Shown here: positions 16,205 to 25,066 of the stretch, piece after piece
Layout: every line of letters begins with the position of its first letter
How positions within the stretch are numbered: the stretch's first letter is position 1
Assembly (NCBI GenBank): GCA_019114445.1
Contig: DXFL01000021.1
Coordinates: 1-34,099, forward strand
DNA length: 34,099 bases
Source of the DNA: Candidatus Barnesiella excrementigallinarum
GTDB taxonomy: Bacteria > Bacteroidota > Bacteroidia > Bacteroidales > Barnesiellaceae
Direction of reading: 5' to 3'
Position numbers and translations under genes: made by a program
Notes under the pieces: model-generated
The model's database searches: none
What the model was told of the DNA's origin: nothing
Seen by the model: the letters and a program-made list of their open reading frames with translations, nothing else

Positions 16205-16975
16205 TCAATTATCCTCTTTTACTCCGGCAAGTTCGGGGTCGATCATGATACGGCCACAATACTCACATACGATAATTTTCTTACGCATTTTAATATCGAG
16301 TTGTCTTTGAGGCGGAATACGATTGAAGCAACCGCCGCACGAGTTACGTTGAATGTAAACTACGGCCAAACCGTTGCGTGCATTTTTACGGATCCGCTTA
16401 AATGCCGTCAACAAACGAGGTTCCACTTTGCTTTCAAGCTTTTTGGCTTTTTCTCTCAACTTCTCTTCGTCTTGTTTCGTTTCCGAAACAATTTCGTCCA
16501 ATTCGCTCTTTTTCTCGGCCAAAATGTGCTGACGGTCTTGCAGAATCTCTTCCGACGCTACAACCTCATTGCTTTTAGCCTCTTGTGCAGCAATAAATTC
16601 GTTTATGCGTTTTTCGCATAACTGGATTTCGAGAGTTTGGTATTCGATCTCTTTCGACAAGAAATCGAACTCTTTGTTGTTCCGTACATTGTCTTGCTGC
16701 TTGGTATATTTGTCTATAAGCGTTTGGGCATTTTGTATTTCTACTTTTTTAGCCGATACGGCAGCTTTAAGATCTTCTATTTCTGTATGGAAATTTTTGA
16801 TACGGGTTTCAAGGCCTTCAATCTCATCTTCAAGATCTTGAACTTCGAGGGGCAATTCGCCTCTCAGGGTTTTTATTCTATCGATTTCCGAAAGAATGGT
16901 TTGCAAATCATACAGGGTTTTCAACTTCTCTTCCACTGTATATTCTTTCTCAGCTTTTGTTTTATCAGTAGCCAT
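16205..16975 (-). CDS. C4-type zinc-ribbon coiled-coil protein
   Basis: A 256-residue soluble protein of the family found downstream of Nif3-like genes. About residues 15-195 are a long helical coiled coil rich in Glu and Lys. The C-terminal segment carries two Cys pairs, 'SCGGCFNRIPP' and 'VCEYCGRIMIDPE', spaced to form a zinc ribbon. The gene starts 3 bases after the stop of the Nif3-like gene, so they share a transcript and probably a task. The family is common in Bacteroidota and many other bacteria but no reaction is known; proposed roles include binding nucleic acid or a protein partner. The two CxxC motifs are intact. Confidence 0.9.
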   Translation of the reverse strand: MATDKTKAEKEYTVEEKLKTLYDLQTILSEIDRIKTLRGELPLEVQDLEDEIEGLETRIKNFHTEIEDLKAAVSAKKVEIQNAQTLIDKYTKQQDNVRNNKEFDFLSKEIEYQTLEIQLCEKRINEFIAAQEAKSNEVVASEEILQDRQHILAEKKSELDEIVSETKQDEEKLREKAKKLESKVEPRLLTAFKRIRKNARNGLAVVYIQRNSCGGCFNRIPPQRQLDIKMRKKIIVCEYCGRIMIDPELAGVKEDN

Positions 16976-16978
16976 ACT

Positions 16979-18076
16979 TTACAAATAATTTATCGGATTT
17001 GTATCTACCTGTGTAGAACGGATTGCAAAGGTAGGGAATTTTTTTTGAATTATCTCACAAAAAATCTCTTTTGTATATTGTTCGCTTTCATAATGACCTA
17101 TTTCGGCCAACAATATGCGCGATTCAAAATCGAAATAGTCGTGGTATCTAATCTCTCCGGTCACAAACATATCGGCTCCGGCGGAAACGGCTTTCGCCAT
17201 CAACGAAGCTCCGGCACCTCCGCACAAAGCTATACGCGATATTTTACGTCCGTGTAAAGGCGAATGTTTCACACACCCCACCTCGAAGGTCTCTTTCAGC
17301 TTTTCCAGAACCAATATTTCGTCTGTCGGTTCCGGCAACACGCCTATCACGCCAGCGCCTACTTGCTCCCACCGATTCGACAATGGTATCAAATCGTATG
17401 CCGGCTCTTCATAGGGGTGGGTTCTTTTCAACGCCTCCAATACTGCATTTTGTGCATATACGGGTAAAACCACTTCCAACCGGGTTTCGGGCTCCCGATG
17501 CATTTCGCCTATACTGCCACAATAAGGGTGGGCATTAAGCCCGGCACGGAAGGTTCCCTCTCCTTCTTGCCCGAAACTGCATCGATCGTAATTGCCTATA
17601 TGTCCGGCTCCGGCTTCGAAAAGCGCGGTTCTGACGACCTCGACATGAGAAGTGGGGACATAAACCGCCAATTTCATCAACAATCCGGGAAGGGGGTCTA
17701 ATACCCGAACCGACGAAAGCCCCAACTTTTGTGCCATTCTGAATGAGACACCTCCGGGAGCGTTGTCGAGGTTGGTATGAGCCGCATAGATAGCGATATG
17801 GTGACGAATGGCTTTGAGTACGATCCGTTCGATATAGCTGCTACCCGTAATGGATTTCAATCCTTTGAACAATAACGGGTGGTGCGATACGATCAAATTG
17901 TAACCCAAAGCAATCGCTTCGTCGACAACAGCCTCGGTCACATCAATACAAACGAGTATTCCTGCCACCTCCTGAGAGCGCTCGCCCACTTGTAACCCGG
18001 CATTGTCGTAAGACTCTTGCCACGCCACGGGTGCGACGGCTTCGATGGTCCGTATAATATCACTTACGACAGCCAC
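16979..18076 (-). CDS. Nif3-like dinuclear metal-centre hexameric protein
   Basis: A 365-residue Nif3/YqfO-type protein. Metal ligands are visible as 'IVSHHPLLFKG', 'YAAHTNLDNAPGG' and 'GHYESEQYTKE'. The length beyond the roughly 250 residues of the E. coli YbgI form comes from a middle insertion at about 125-235 with 'ALKRTHPYEEPAYDLIPL', which resembles the PII/CutA-like domain of Bacillus YqfO. The start codon is GTG (18076-18074), directly abutting the TAA of aspS, so initiation likely couples to its end. The family forms a toroidal hexamer and binds two metal ions; a role as GTP cyclohydrolase-like hydrolase has been suggested but not established. The zinc-ribbon gene follows with 3 bases between. 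Confidence 0.93.
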   Translation of the reverse strand: MAVVSDIIRTIEAVAPVAWQESYDNAGLQVGERSQEVAGILVCIDVTEAVVDEAIALGYNLIVSHHPLLFKGLKSITGSSYIERIVLKAIRHHIAIYAAHTNLDNAPGGVSFRMAQKLGLSSVRVLDPLPGLLMKLAVYVPTSHVEVVRTALFEAGAGHIGNYDRCSFGQEGEGTFRAGLNAHPYCGSIGEMHREPETRLEVVLPVYAQNAVLEALKRTHPYEEPAYDLIPLSNRWEQVGAGVIGVLPEPTDEILVLEKLKETFEVGCVKHSPLHGRKISRIALCGGAGASLMAKAVSAGADMFVTGEIRYHDYFDFESRILLAEIGHYESEQYTKEIFCEIIQKKFPTFAIRSTQVDTNPINYL

Positions 18077-19837
18077 TTATTTCTCTTCTTTCGGATTTAC
18101 CGTTATACACAATTCTTTAAGCTGCGAATCGTCCAAAACCGACGGCGCGTTGAGCATGACATCGCGACCCGAATTGTTTTTGGGGAATGCAATGCAGTCG
18201 CGAATAGAATCCAGTCCGGCAAACATCGACACCAAACGGTCCAATCCGAAAGCCAATCCTCCGTGAGGAGGTGCTCCGTATTTGAAGGCATTGATCAAGA
18301 AACCGAATTGTGCTTGTGCCCGCTCGTCGGTGAATCCCAACAAACGGAACATATGGTCTTGCAATTCGCTGTCGTGGATACGGATTGAGCCTCCACCTAA
18401 CTCTACGCCATTGATAACCATATCGTAAGCATTGGCCCTTACGGCACCCGTATCGGTGTCGAGCAGCGGTATGTCTTCGGCTTTCGGTGAGGTGAAGGGG
18501 TGATGCATGGCATAAAAACGTTGTGTCTCTTCGTCCCATTCGAACAAAGGGAAATCGATTACCCACAGCGGGGCAAAGGTGTCTTTGTCGCGTAAGCCCA
18601 AACGGGAACCCATTTCCAACCGCAATTCGCAAAGTGCCTTGCGGGTCTTCATCGTAGGCCCTGCCAAGATGAGCAGCAAATCGCCCGGCTTGGCGCCGAA
18701 ACGTTCGCCCCATTGTTTCAGTTCGTCGGCCGAATAGAATTTGTCGACCGACGATTTGGGATTGCCGTTTTCGTCGAAACGGACATAAACCAAACCTTTG
18801 GCTCCAATTTGCGGACGTTTCACAAACTCGGTCAATTCGTCGAGTTGTTTACGGGTATAAGTAGCACACCCTTCGGCACAGATACCTCCCACGTATTCGG
18901 CGCTATCGAACACTACGAAGTTATGGCCTTCGGTCAAATCTTTCATTTCGACAAAACGCATACCGAAACGCATATCGGGTTTGTCGCTGCCATAATATTT
19001 CATCGCATCGGCCCAAGTCATGCGCAAAAACGGTTCGTTGAACTCTATGCCGCGAATCTTTTTGAACAAGTGTTTAATCATACCCTCAAAAATATTGAGA
19101 ATATCTTCTTGCTCTACGAACGACATTTCGCAGTCTATTTGAGTAAATTCGGGTTGACGGTCGGCTCGCAAATCCTCGTCGCGGAAACATTTCACAATTT
19201 GGAAATAACGGTCGAACCCCGATACCATCAACAACTGTTTGAGCGTTTGCGGCGATTGAGGCAAAGCATAAAATTCGCCCGGATTCATTCTCGAAGGTAC
19301 TACAAAGTCGCGAGCGCCCTCAGGAGTCGATTTAATTAATACCGGAGTTTCTACCTCCAAGAAATTCAATTCGTCGAGATAACGGCGTACTTCGAATGCC
19401 ATTTTGTGACGTAATTCGAGGTTGCGACGTACGACCGAACGACGCAGGTCGAGATAGCGGTATTGCATACGGATATCGTCGCCGCCGTCCGATTCGTCCT
19501 CAATGGTAAACGGGGGCGTTTCGGCTGTATGCAGCACAACCAGTTTTTCGGCGATGATCTCGATATCGCCTGTTGGCAAATTGGCATTTTTGTTCGACCG
19601 TTCGGTGACCAAGCCGGTAACTTGTATCACATACTCCCGACCCAGTTTATTGGCTCTGTCGCACAACTCGGCATCGGTCTCTTGATTAAATACCAACTGA
19701 GTAATACCATATCTATCGCGGAGGTCGACAAAGGTCATTCCCCCCATTTTACGGCTACGTTGCACCCACCCTGCAAGGGTTACACGGCTTCCGGCGTGGC
19801 TCAAACGCAACTCGCCACAAGTATTCGTTCTATACAT
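18077..19837 (-). CDS. aspS: Aspartate-tRNA ligase
   Basis: A 586-residue class II aminoacyl-tRNA synthetase that charges tRNA-Asp. The N-terminal anticodon-binding OB fold is present ('[21 protein letters not shown]'-type start), followed by motif 1 near '[20 protein letters not shown]', motif 2 as '[19 protein letters not shown]' and motif 3 as '[16 protein letters not shown]'. The bacterial insertion domain sits between motifs 2 and 3, and the length is typical of the bacterial type. It is the first gene of a minus-strand cluster with nif3-like and zinc-ribbon genes. A -7 box (CAAAATTA on plus, 19906-19913) lies about 70 bases upstream. Whether the enzyme is strict for Asp or also charges tRNA-Asn cannot be decided by eye. 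Confidence 0.98.
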   Translation of the reverse strand: MYRTNTCGELRLSHAGSRVTLAGWVQRSRKMGGMTFVDLRDRYGITQLVFNQETDAELCDRANKLGREYVIQVTGLVTERSNKNANLPTGDIEIIAEKLVVLHTAETPPFTIEDESDGGDDIRMQYRYLDLRRSVVRRNLELRHKMAFEVRRYLDELNFLEVETPVLIKSTPEGARDFVVPSRMNPGEFYALPQSPQTLKQLLMVSGFDRYFQIVKCFRDEDLRADRQPEFTQIDCEMSFVEQEDILNIFEGMIKHLFKKIRGIEFNEPFLRMTWADAMKYYGSDKPDMRFGMRFVEMKDLTEGHNFVVFDSAEYVGGICAEGCATYTRKQLDELTEFVKRPQIGAKGLVYVRFDENGNPKSSVDKFYSADELKQWGERFGAKPGDLLLILAGPTMKTRKALCELRLEMGSRLGLRDKDTFAPLWVIDFPLFEWDEETQRFYAMHHPFTSPKAEDIPLLDTDTGAVRANAYDMVINGVELGGGSIRIHDSELQDHMFRLLGFTDERAQAQFGFLINAFKYGAPPHGGLAFGLDRLVSMFAGLDSIRDCIAFPKNNSGRDVMLNAPSVLDDSQLKELCITVNPKEEK

Positions 19838-19905
19838 TATTATATATTTTTATTTCGTTTATTTATCTTGGTTGTGACCTCTTTTTAGTTGAAATATTGC
19901 CTTTG

Positions 19906-19913
19906 CAAAATTA
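19906..19913 (-). promoter_or_regulatory. aspS: Candidate -7 box for aspS
   Basis: The minus strand reads TAATTTTG, matching TAnnTTTG, about 70 bases ahead of the aspS ATG at 19837. The -33 position is not a recognisable TTTG. This part of the 19838-20037 gap otherwise holds only the tRNA promoter. Confidence 0.4.
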
Positions 19914-19976
19914 AAATAAAACATCGGTAAACCCGTATGATTTACCGAAGAATTTCATAAAAATGTAAACATAGGG

Positions 19977-20006
19977 TTGTGGGTATAAAAAAAAAGCGTA
20001 AATTTG
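19977..20006 (+). promoter_or_regulatory. Promoter of tRNA-Pro
   Basis: TTG (19977-19979) and TAAATTTG (19999-20006) are 19 bases apart, a good Bacteroidota promoter. Transcription would start about 7 bases after the -7 box, roughly 25 bases ahead of the tRNA. Confidence 0.6.
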
Positions 20007-20037
20007 CAGCGCCTAAATCGAAAAGGCTACTGTTTAT

Positions 20038-20112
20038 CGGGGTGTAGCGCAGTCCGGTTAGCGCACCTGCTTTGGGAGCAGGGGGTCGTGGGTTCGAATC
20101 CCGCTACCCCGA
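20038..20112 (+). tRNA. tRNA-Pro (anticodon TGG)
   Basis: A 7-base acceptor stem CGGGGTG pairs with TACCCCG, followed by discriminator A. The anticodon stem CCTGC/GCAGG holds loop TTTGGGA, so the anticodon is TGG (20073-20075). The T arm has the usual GTGGG-TTCGAAT-CCCGC. CCA is not encoded. D arm and variable loop are normal in size. Confidence 0.96.
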
Positions 20113-20120
20113 CAAGAACG

Positions 20121-20158
20121 AGGTTAACAGCATAAAAATAAAGCTGTTAACCTTTTTT
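20121..20158 (+). terminator. Terminator after tRNA-Pro
   Basis: AGGTTAACAGC (20121-20131) pairs with GCTGTTAACCT (20143-20153) perfectly around an 11-base A/T loop, and a run of six T (20153-20158) follows. It begins 9 bases after the tRNA. Confidence 0.9.
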
Positions 20159-20310
20159 GTTTAAAAGCGACCGGGAGAAATACGGGAGATTGGGCTCTCG
20201 ATGTAATTATTCTACCAAGCCGCTTTTTATCATAACTCACACCCTTCCCTACCCCATTTTTATGAAACCAAGTATTCGAAACAATTCAGCATTGAATTTG
20301 TTAGAGAATC

Positions 20311-20520
20311 ATGATCGAAGTAGAGACATTTACATACATATTCCGGCAGCTCGATAATAACGACCGTCTTATTGTAGGACAATACTTACAGGGGATTCCG
20401 ATAGAAAGTATTGCCCGGAAATGTAACTGCTCCAAACAATTCATCTTCAAGCGGATTCATTTATTCTATTTGATGCTGCAAAAATACGATTCCGATATAC
20501 TGGATAATCAAAAAGGATAA
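20311..20520 (+). CDS. Small helix-turn-helix protein, possible regulator of the efflux operon
   Basis: A 69-residue ORF with an ATG start. Residues about 16-54 look like a helix-turn-helix of the sigma region 4/LuxR type: 'NDRLIVGQYLQGIPIESIAR' followed by 'KCNCSKQFIFKRIHLFY', with the small residues and the turn in the right places. It has no other domain and no clear Shine-Dalgarno, as is normal for Bacteroidota. A near-consensus TGAATTTG (20293-20300) precedes it by only 10 bases. It sits 198 bases after tRNA-Pro and 196 bases before the RND adaptor gene, so a regulatory role for the efflux genes is possible. Small size and lack of recognised homologues make this uncertain; it could be a non-coding ORF or a remnant. 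Confidence 0.5.
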   Translation: MIEVETFTYIFRQLDNNDRLIVGQYLQGIPIESIARKCNCSKQFIFKRIHLFYLMLQKYDSDILDNQKG

Positions 20521-20638
20521 TTCTGTTTTTATAACTTGTAACGCACAAGGCACAATAAAGATAATATTGCGATTGCTGTTTTTTTAAGAATACTCCTAAA
20601 TATTGTAATAATAAGGAATGTATTTTAAGAAAAAACCG

Positions 20639-20646
20639 TACTTTTG
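20639..20646 (+). promoter_or_regulatory. Candidate -7 box of the RND efflux operon
   Basis: TACTTTTG is an exact TAnnTTTG match 70 bases before the adaptor ATG at 20717. The -33 side is A/T-rich without a clear TTTG. Confidence 0.45.
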
Positions 20647-20716
20647 TGCATTATTCCATTCTCATTTTTATATTAGGATTATTGTGTTTTGATTTCAAAA
20701 AAGAATTCTTGCTTTT

Positions 20717-21961
20717 ATGATAAAATTTTCTTTTGAGAATATTCGGGAATCGGCAAAACAGGTAGGTCGATTCGTTTTGCGTCTCCAAGAAAAAATTCGC
20801 CGCTTTTCACCTCGGACATGGCTATACATAGCCATAGGTGTCCTTCTATTGGGTGGCGGTTTATATTGGATCTTAAAACCGGCGCCTCCGGCTCCTATCT
20901 TGCCGATTGTCGAAGTTGAGCCTGTTGTCACAGAAGACATGGAGATTTACGGGGAGTATGTAGGTCGCATTCGTGCTCAACAATTTGTAGAAATACGCGC
21001 CCGGGTCGAGGGCTTCCTCGAAAAAATGCTTTTCGACGAAGGTACTTATGTAAAAAAAGGGCAACCCTTGTTTATCATCGACCCTAAACAATATCAGGCT
21101 CGTGCCAATAAAGCCAAAGCCCAGTTAAACAAAAATAAAGCATTGGCTTTGAAGGCCGAAAGAGATTTGGAACGTATTCGTCCGTTGTACCAGCAAAATG
21201 CAGCCAGCCAACTCGACTTGGACAATGCCATTGCCTCGTATGAAAGTGCAAAAGCCGAAGTAGAGATGAGCGAAGCCGATTTGACCCAAGCCGAAACGGC
21301 ATTGAGCTATACGGTAGTAAGTTCGCCTATTTCGGGATACATATCGGAACGGAATGTCGATATAGGTACCCTTGTAAGTCCAAGCGGGCAATCGTTGCTG
21401 GCTACCGTGGTAAAGAGCGATACCGTACGTGTCGATTTCAGCATGACAGGGCTCGATTATCTAAAAAGCAAGGCCCGAAATGTAAATTTAGGGCAAAAAG
21501 ATTCTACTCGTACATGGGATCCCTACATCACGATTACGTTGCCCGACAACTCGGAATATCCGCAACGCGGTCTCGTCGACTTTGCCGATCCGCAGGTCGA
21601 TCCTCAAACCGGTACATTCTCGGTAAGAGCCGAGATGCCCAACCCCGAACATATCCTGCTGCCCGGACAGTTTACCAAAGTGCGGTTGCTGCTCGATGTG
21701 CGTGAGAACGCAGTTGTAGTACCAACCAAAGCGGTAGCTATCGAAAAGGGCGGCGCTTATATTTTCGTTGTGAGAGGTGACAGCATTGCCGAACGGCGTA
21801 TGGTTGAGTTGGGCCCGGAAGTGGGAAACAATGTAATTGTAGAACGCGGATTGATTGCCCACGAAAATATAGTGGTCGAAGGATTTCATAAACTGACGCA
21901 TGGCGATAAGGTTATCCCTTCAACTCCCCAAATGGAACAAGAAAAGCATCCTAAAAATTAA
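20717..21961 (+). CDS. RND efflux periplasmic adaptor (AcrA/MexA type)
   Basis: A 414-residue membrane fusion protein that bridges the inner-membrane pump and the outer-membrane channel. Visible domains: a barrel-sandwich half ('EIRARVEGFLEKMLFDEGTY' and 'SPISGYISERNVDIGTLVSP'), a helical hairpin at about 130-190 with 'RIRPLYQQNAASQLDLDNA', a beta-barrel around 'GLVDFADPQVDPQTGTFSV', and a closing membrane-proximal part. Unlike classical AcrA it has no lipobox. It has a 33-residue N-terminal extension rich in Arg and Lys and then a membrane helix at about 34-53, so it is anchored by a helix. The stop is 6 bases before the pump gene. Substrates cannot be predicted; the HAE1 group exports hydrophobic drugs or detergents. 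Confidence 0.92.
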   Translation: MIKFSFENIRESAKQVGRFVLRLQEKIRRFSPRTWLYIAIGVLLLGGGLYWILKPAPPAPILPIVEVEPVVTEDMEIYGEYVGRIRAQQFVEIRARVEGFLEKMLFDEGTYVKKGQPLFIIDPKQYQARANKAKAQLNKNKALALKAERDLERIRPLYQQNAASQLDLDNAIASYESAKAEVEMSEADLTQAETALSYTVVSSPISGYISERNVDIGTLVSPSGQSLLATVVKSDTVRVDFSMTGLDYLKSKARNVNLGQKDSTRTWDPYITITLPDNSEYPQRGLVDFADPQVDPQTGTFSVRAEMPNPEHILLPGQFTKVRLLLDVRENAVVVPTKAVAIEKGGAYIFVVRGDSIAERRMVELGPEVGNNVIVERGLIAHENIVVEGFHKLTHGDKVIPSTPQMEQEKHPKN

Positions 21962-21967
21962 GAAGCT

Positions 21968-24900
21968 ATGAAATCGGACTTCTTTATTGACAGGCCTATA
22001 TTTTCGATCGTTATTTCCATTGTTATTGTTATTGTGGGAATACTGGGGCTTATCTTGTTGCCTATCGATCAATACCCTCAAATTGTTCCCCCGGTAGTGA
22101 AAGTATCGGCCTCCTATCCGGGCGCAAGTGCGCAAACCGTTACTCAGGCTGTAGCTACCCCCATAGAACAAGAGTTGAACGGAACACCCGGAATGCTTTA
22201 TATGGAATCGACCAACAGCAATTCGGGTAGTTTTTCGGCGACGATTACATTCGATATATCGACCAATCCCGATTTGGCGGCCGTTGAGATACAAAACCGG
22301 GTAAAACAAGCCGAATCGCGACTGCCGGCCGAGGTCGTTCAAAACGGGATCTCGGTAGAAAAACAAGCATCCAGCCGTTTAATGACCGTAACCTTGCGAT
22401 CCAGCGACCCTAAATTCGACGAAATTTACCTTAGCAACTACGCCACGCTCAATGTAGTGGATATGCTTCGAAGGGTAAAAGGTGTAGGTAGTGTATCGAA
22501 CGTAGGTGGCCGCTACTATGCCATGCAAATATGGGTCCAACCCGACAGGTTGGCCAATCTCGGACTTACGGTCGAAGATTTGCAAAAGGCATTAAAAGAC
22601 CAGAACCGGGAATCGGCAGCAGGTGTTTTAGGGCAGCAGCCAATTTCCGATATAGATGTAACAACCCCCATTATCGCACAAGGGCGATTGTCCTCGGTAG
22701 GAGAATTCGAAGAGATTGTTATCCGGGCCAATTCCGACGGGTCGTTGATACGGTTGAGAGATGTGGCCCGCATTTCGCTCGAAGCCCAGTCGTATAATAC
22801 CGAAAGTGGAATAAATGGAGGAAACGCAGCCGTTCTCAACATCAATATGTTGCCGGGAGCCAATGCGATGGAGGTTGCCGATGCGGTAAAACAGGAGATG
22901 AAAGAGATTAGCCGGAATTTCCCGGAAGGTATTACCTACGAGATACCGTTCGATATGACCTCTTATATCTCCCAATCCATCACCGAGGTCTATCGTACGC
23001 TTTTCGAGGCCCTTATTTTGGTTATCTTGGTGGTGTTCCTCTCGCTGCAAAACTGGCGCGCGACACTTATCCCCGTAATTGCCGTACCCATTTCGCTAAT
23101 TGGTACATTCGGCATTATGTTAGCCTTTGGCTTTTCACTTAACATGATGACCCTTTTGGGACTTATCCTCGCTATCGGTATTGTGGTTGACGACGCCATT
23201 GTGGTGGTAGAAAATGTGGAACGTATCATGAGCGAAGAGCGGCTCAGCCCTTACGAAGCGACTAAAAAAGCCATGCAAGGTTTGGGTAGTGCAATTATCG
23301 CCACCTCGCTGGTATTATGTGCCGTTTTTGTCCCTGTGAGTTTCCTCCCCGGCATTACCGGACAATTATATCGGCAATTTACAATTACAATTGCCGTTTC
23401 GGTGCTTATTTCGACAGTCGTAGCCCTTACATTGAGCCCGGCGATGTGTGCATTGTTGCTTCGACCCGATTCGGGCAAGAAAAAGAACAAGGTGTTCCGC
23501 TATATCAATTTATGGCTGGGATTCGGTAATAGAAGTTACGAGCGGCTTATTCGCAAAGGTTTGAAAAATCCTCGCCGCATATTGGTGGCATTTGGCCTTT
23601 CGCTAATTGCAATATGGCTGCTCAACGAAGTGGTGCCCCAAAGTTTTATGCCACAGGAAGACCAGGGATATTTTACGGTTGAGCTTGAATTGCCCGAAGG
23701 GGCAACTCTCGAAAGAACCCGTATGGTCACCGACCGGGCCATGAACTATTTGATGTCCCGCGAAGATGTTGAATATGTTCTCAACGTAACGGGGTCGAGC
23801 CCTCGTGTGGGTACAAATCAATCCCGCAGCCAACTTACAGTAATACTCAAACCGTGGGAAGAGCGCAGTTCGTCCAACCTTCGGGAAATCATGGAAGAGA
23901 TTCGCGAGGAGTTACAAAAATATCCCGAAAGCAAAGTTTACCTAAATACACCTCCTGTTATACCGGGTTTGGGAAGTTCAGGCGGTTTCGAAATGGTGCT
24001 CGAAGCTCGTAGCGATGCCAGCTACGCCGATTTGCAACGGGCGGCCGATACTTTGATTTATTACGCTTCCCAACGGAAAGAGATCAGCGGATTGTCCTCC
24101 TCGATTCAGAACGACATACCCCAACTCTATTTCGATGTAGACCGAGACAAGGCGCAAATGTTAGGCGTAAAAATATCCGATATTTTCTCTACCCTGAAAA
24201 CTTTTACCGGCTCGATCTACGTGAACGACTTCAATATGTTCAATCGTATCTATCGTGTTTATATCCAAGCCGAAGCCCCATATAGAGCGCATAAGGAGAA
24301 TTTAGGCCTCTTCTTTGTCAAAGGAAGCAACAACGCCATGATCCCCGTTACGGCGCTTGGTACGACCTCCTATACGACAGGTCCCGGTACCATTCGCCGA
24401 TTCAATATGTTCAATTCAACAACCATATCGGGTGAAGCTGCACCCGGGTACAGTTCGGGACAAGTGATGGAAATACTCGAAAAGATTGCCGATGAGCATC
24501 TCCCCAAGAACATTGGTGTGGAATGGAGCGGGCTCTCCTATCAAGAGAAGCACGTCGGGGGACAAACCGGTTTGGTATTGTTCTTAGCCCTGCTTTTCGT
24601 CTTTCTGTTTTTGGCTGCCCAATACGAAAGCTGGTCTATCCCTATTGCGGTAATCCTGTCGTTGCCTATTGCAGGTGTTGGAGCGTATTTAGGAAACTGG
24701 ATATGCGGGTTGGAAAACAACATTTATTTCCAAATCGGATTGGTTATGCTTATCGGATTGGTTGCCAAGAATGCGATTCTAATCGTGGAGTTTGCCAAAG
24801 AAGAGGTAGAAAAAGGGAATACGGTAGTCAATGCGGTGGTGAAAGCTGCACATTTGCGATTCCGCCCCATTGTAATGACATCGCTGGCCTTCATTCTCGG

Positions 24901-25066
24901 TATGTTGCCACTTGTCTTTGCCAGTGGTCCGGGTTCGGCCAGTCGACAAGGTATTGGTACCGGCGTATTCTTTGGAATGATTGTAGCCATTACGGTTGGC
25001 ATTATTTTCGTTCCCTTGCTTTTCGTATGGGTTTACAAATTAAAATTTAAATTGACAAAACGATGA
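21968..25066 (+). CDS. RND-family inner-membrane efflux pump (AcrB/HAE1 type)
   Basis: A 1032-residue proton-driven pump, close to the 1040-1050 of AcrB. The starting 'DFFIDRPIFSIVISIVIVIV' is the usual first helix. Proton relay residues are present: D408 and D409 in 'GIVVDDAIVVVENVE' and K934 in 'LVAKNAILIVEFAKE'. Two large periplasmic loops with pore and docking subdomains lie between helices 1-2 and 7-8, so the trimeric architecture is complete. The gene ends at 25066, overlapping the outer-membrane factor start by ATGA. It is the middle of a complete tripartite operon (adaptor, pump, channel). Substrates may include bile salts, as for many gut Bacteroidales pumps, but this is inference only. 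Confidence 0.96.
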   Translation: MKSDFFIDRPIFSIVISIVIVIVGILGLILLPIDQYPQIVPPVVKVSASYPGASAQTVTQAVATPIEQELNGTPGMLYMESTNSNSGSFSATITFDISTNPDLAAVEIQNRVKQAESRLPAEVVQNGISVEKQASSRLMTVTLRSSDPKFDEIYLSNYATLNVVDMLRRVKGVGSVSNVGGRYYAMQIWVQPDRLANLGLTVEDLQKALKDQNRESAAGVLGQQPISDIDVTTPIIAQGRLSSVGEFEEIVIRANSDGSLIRLRDVARISLEAQSYNTESGINGGNAAVLNINMLPGANAMEVADAVKQEMKEISRNFPEGITYEIPFDMTSYISQSITEVYRTLFEALILVILVVFLSLQNWRATLIPVIAVPISLIGTFGIMLAFGFSLNMMTLLGLILAIGIVVDDAIVVVENVERIMSEERLSPYEATKKAMQGLGSAIIATSLVLCAVFVPVSFLPGITGQLYRQFTITIAVSVLISTVVALTLSPAMCALLLRPDSGKKKNKVFRYINLWLGFGNRSYERLIRKGLKNPRRILVAFGLSLIAIWLLNEVVPQSFMPQEDQGYFTVELELPEGATLERTRMVTDRAMNYLMSREDVEYVLNVTGSSPRVGTNQSRSQLTVILKPWEERSSSNLREIMEEIREELQKYPESKVYLNTPPVIPGLGSSGGFEMVLEARSDASYADLQRAADTLIYYASQRKEISGLSSSIQNDIPQLYFDVDRDKAQMLGVKISDIFSTLKTFTGSIYVNDFNMFNRIYRVYIQAEAPYRAHKENLGLFFVKGSNNAMIPVTALGTTSYTTGPGTIRRFNMFNSTTISGEAAPGYSSGQVMEILEKIADEHLPKNIGVEWSGLSYQEKHVGGQTGLVLFLALLFVFLFLAAQYESWSIPIAVILSLPIAGVGAYLGNWICGLENNIYFQIGLVMLIGLVAKNAILIVEFAKEEVEKGNTVVNAVVKAAHLRFRPIVMTSLAFILGMLPLVFASGPGSASRQGIGTGVFFGMIVAITVGIIFVPLLFVWVYKLKFKLTKR

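Larger units (their letters stand above)
20113..20716 (+). other. Region around the tRNA and efflux operon holding one weak gene candidate
   Basis: If the small ORF at 20311 is not a gene, this stretch is 604 bases without a CDS. It holds the tRNA terminator (20121-20158) and a -7 box (20639-20646). A short ORF starting near 20157 lacks a plausible start, and no integrase remnant or direct repeat of the tRNA 3' end was seen. Confidence 0.5.

Noticed and set aside
20038..20310. Integration site of a mobile element at tRNA-Pro
   Set aside because: No integrase gene and no second copy of the tRNA 3' end was seen within the window.
20157..20357. 66-codon ORF after tRNA-Pro
   Set aside because: It starts inside the terminator tail with a non-ATG codon, has no domain-like pattern, and overlaps the better helix-turn-helix ORF.
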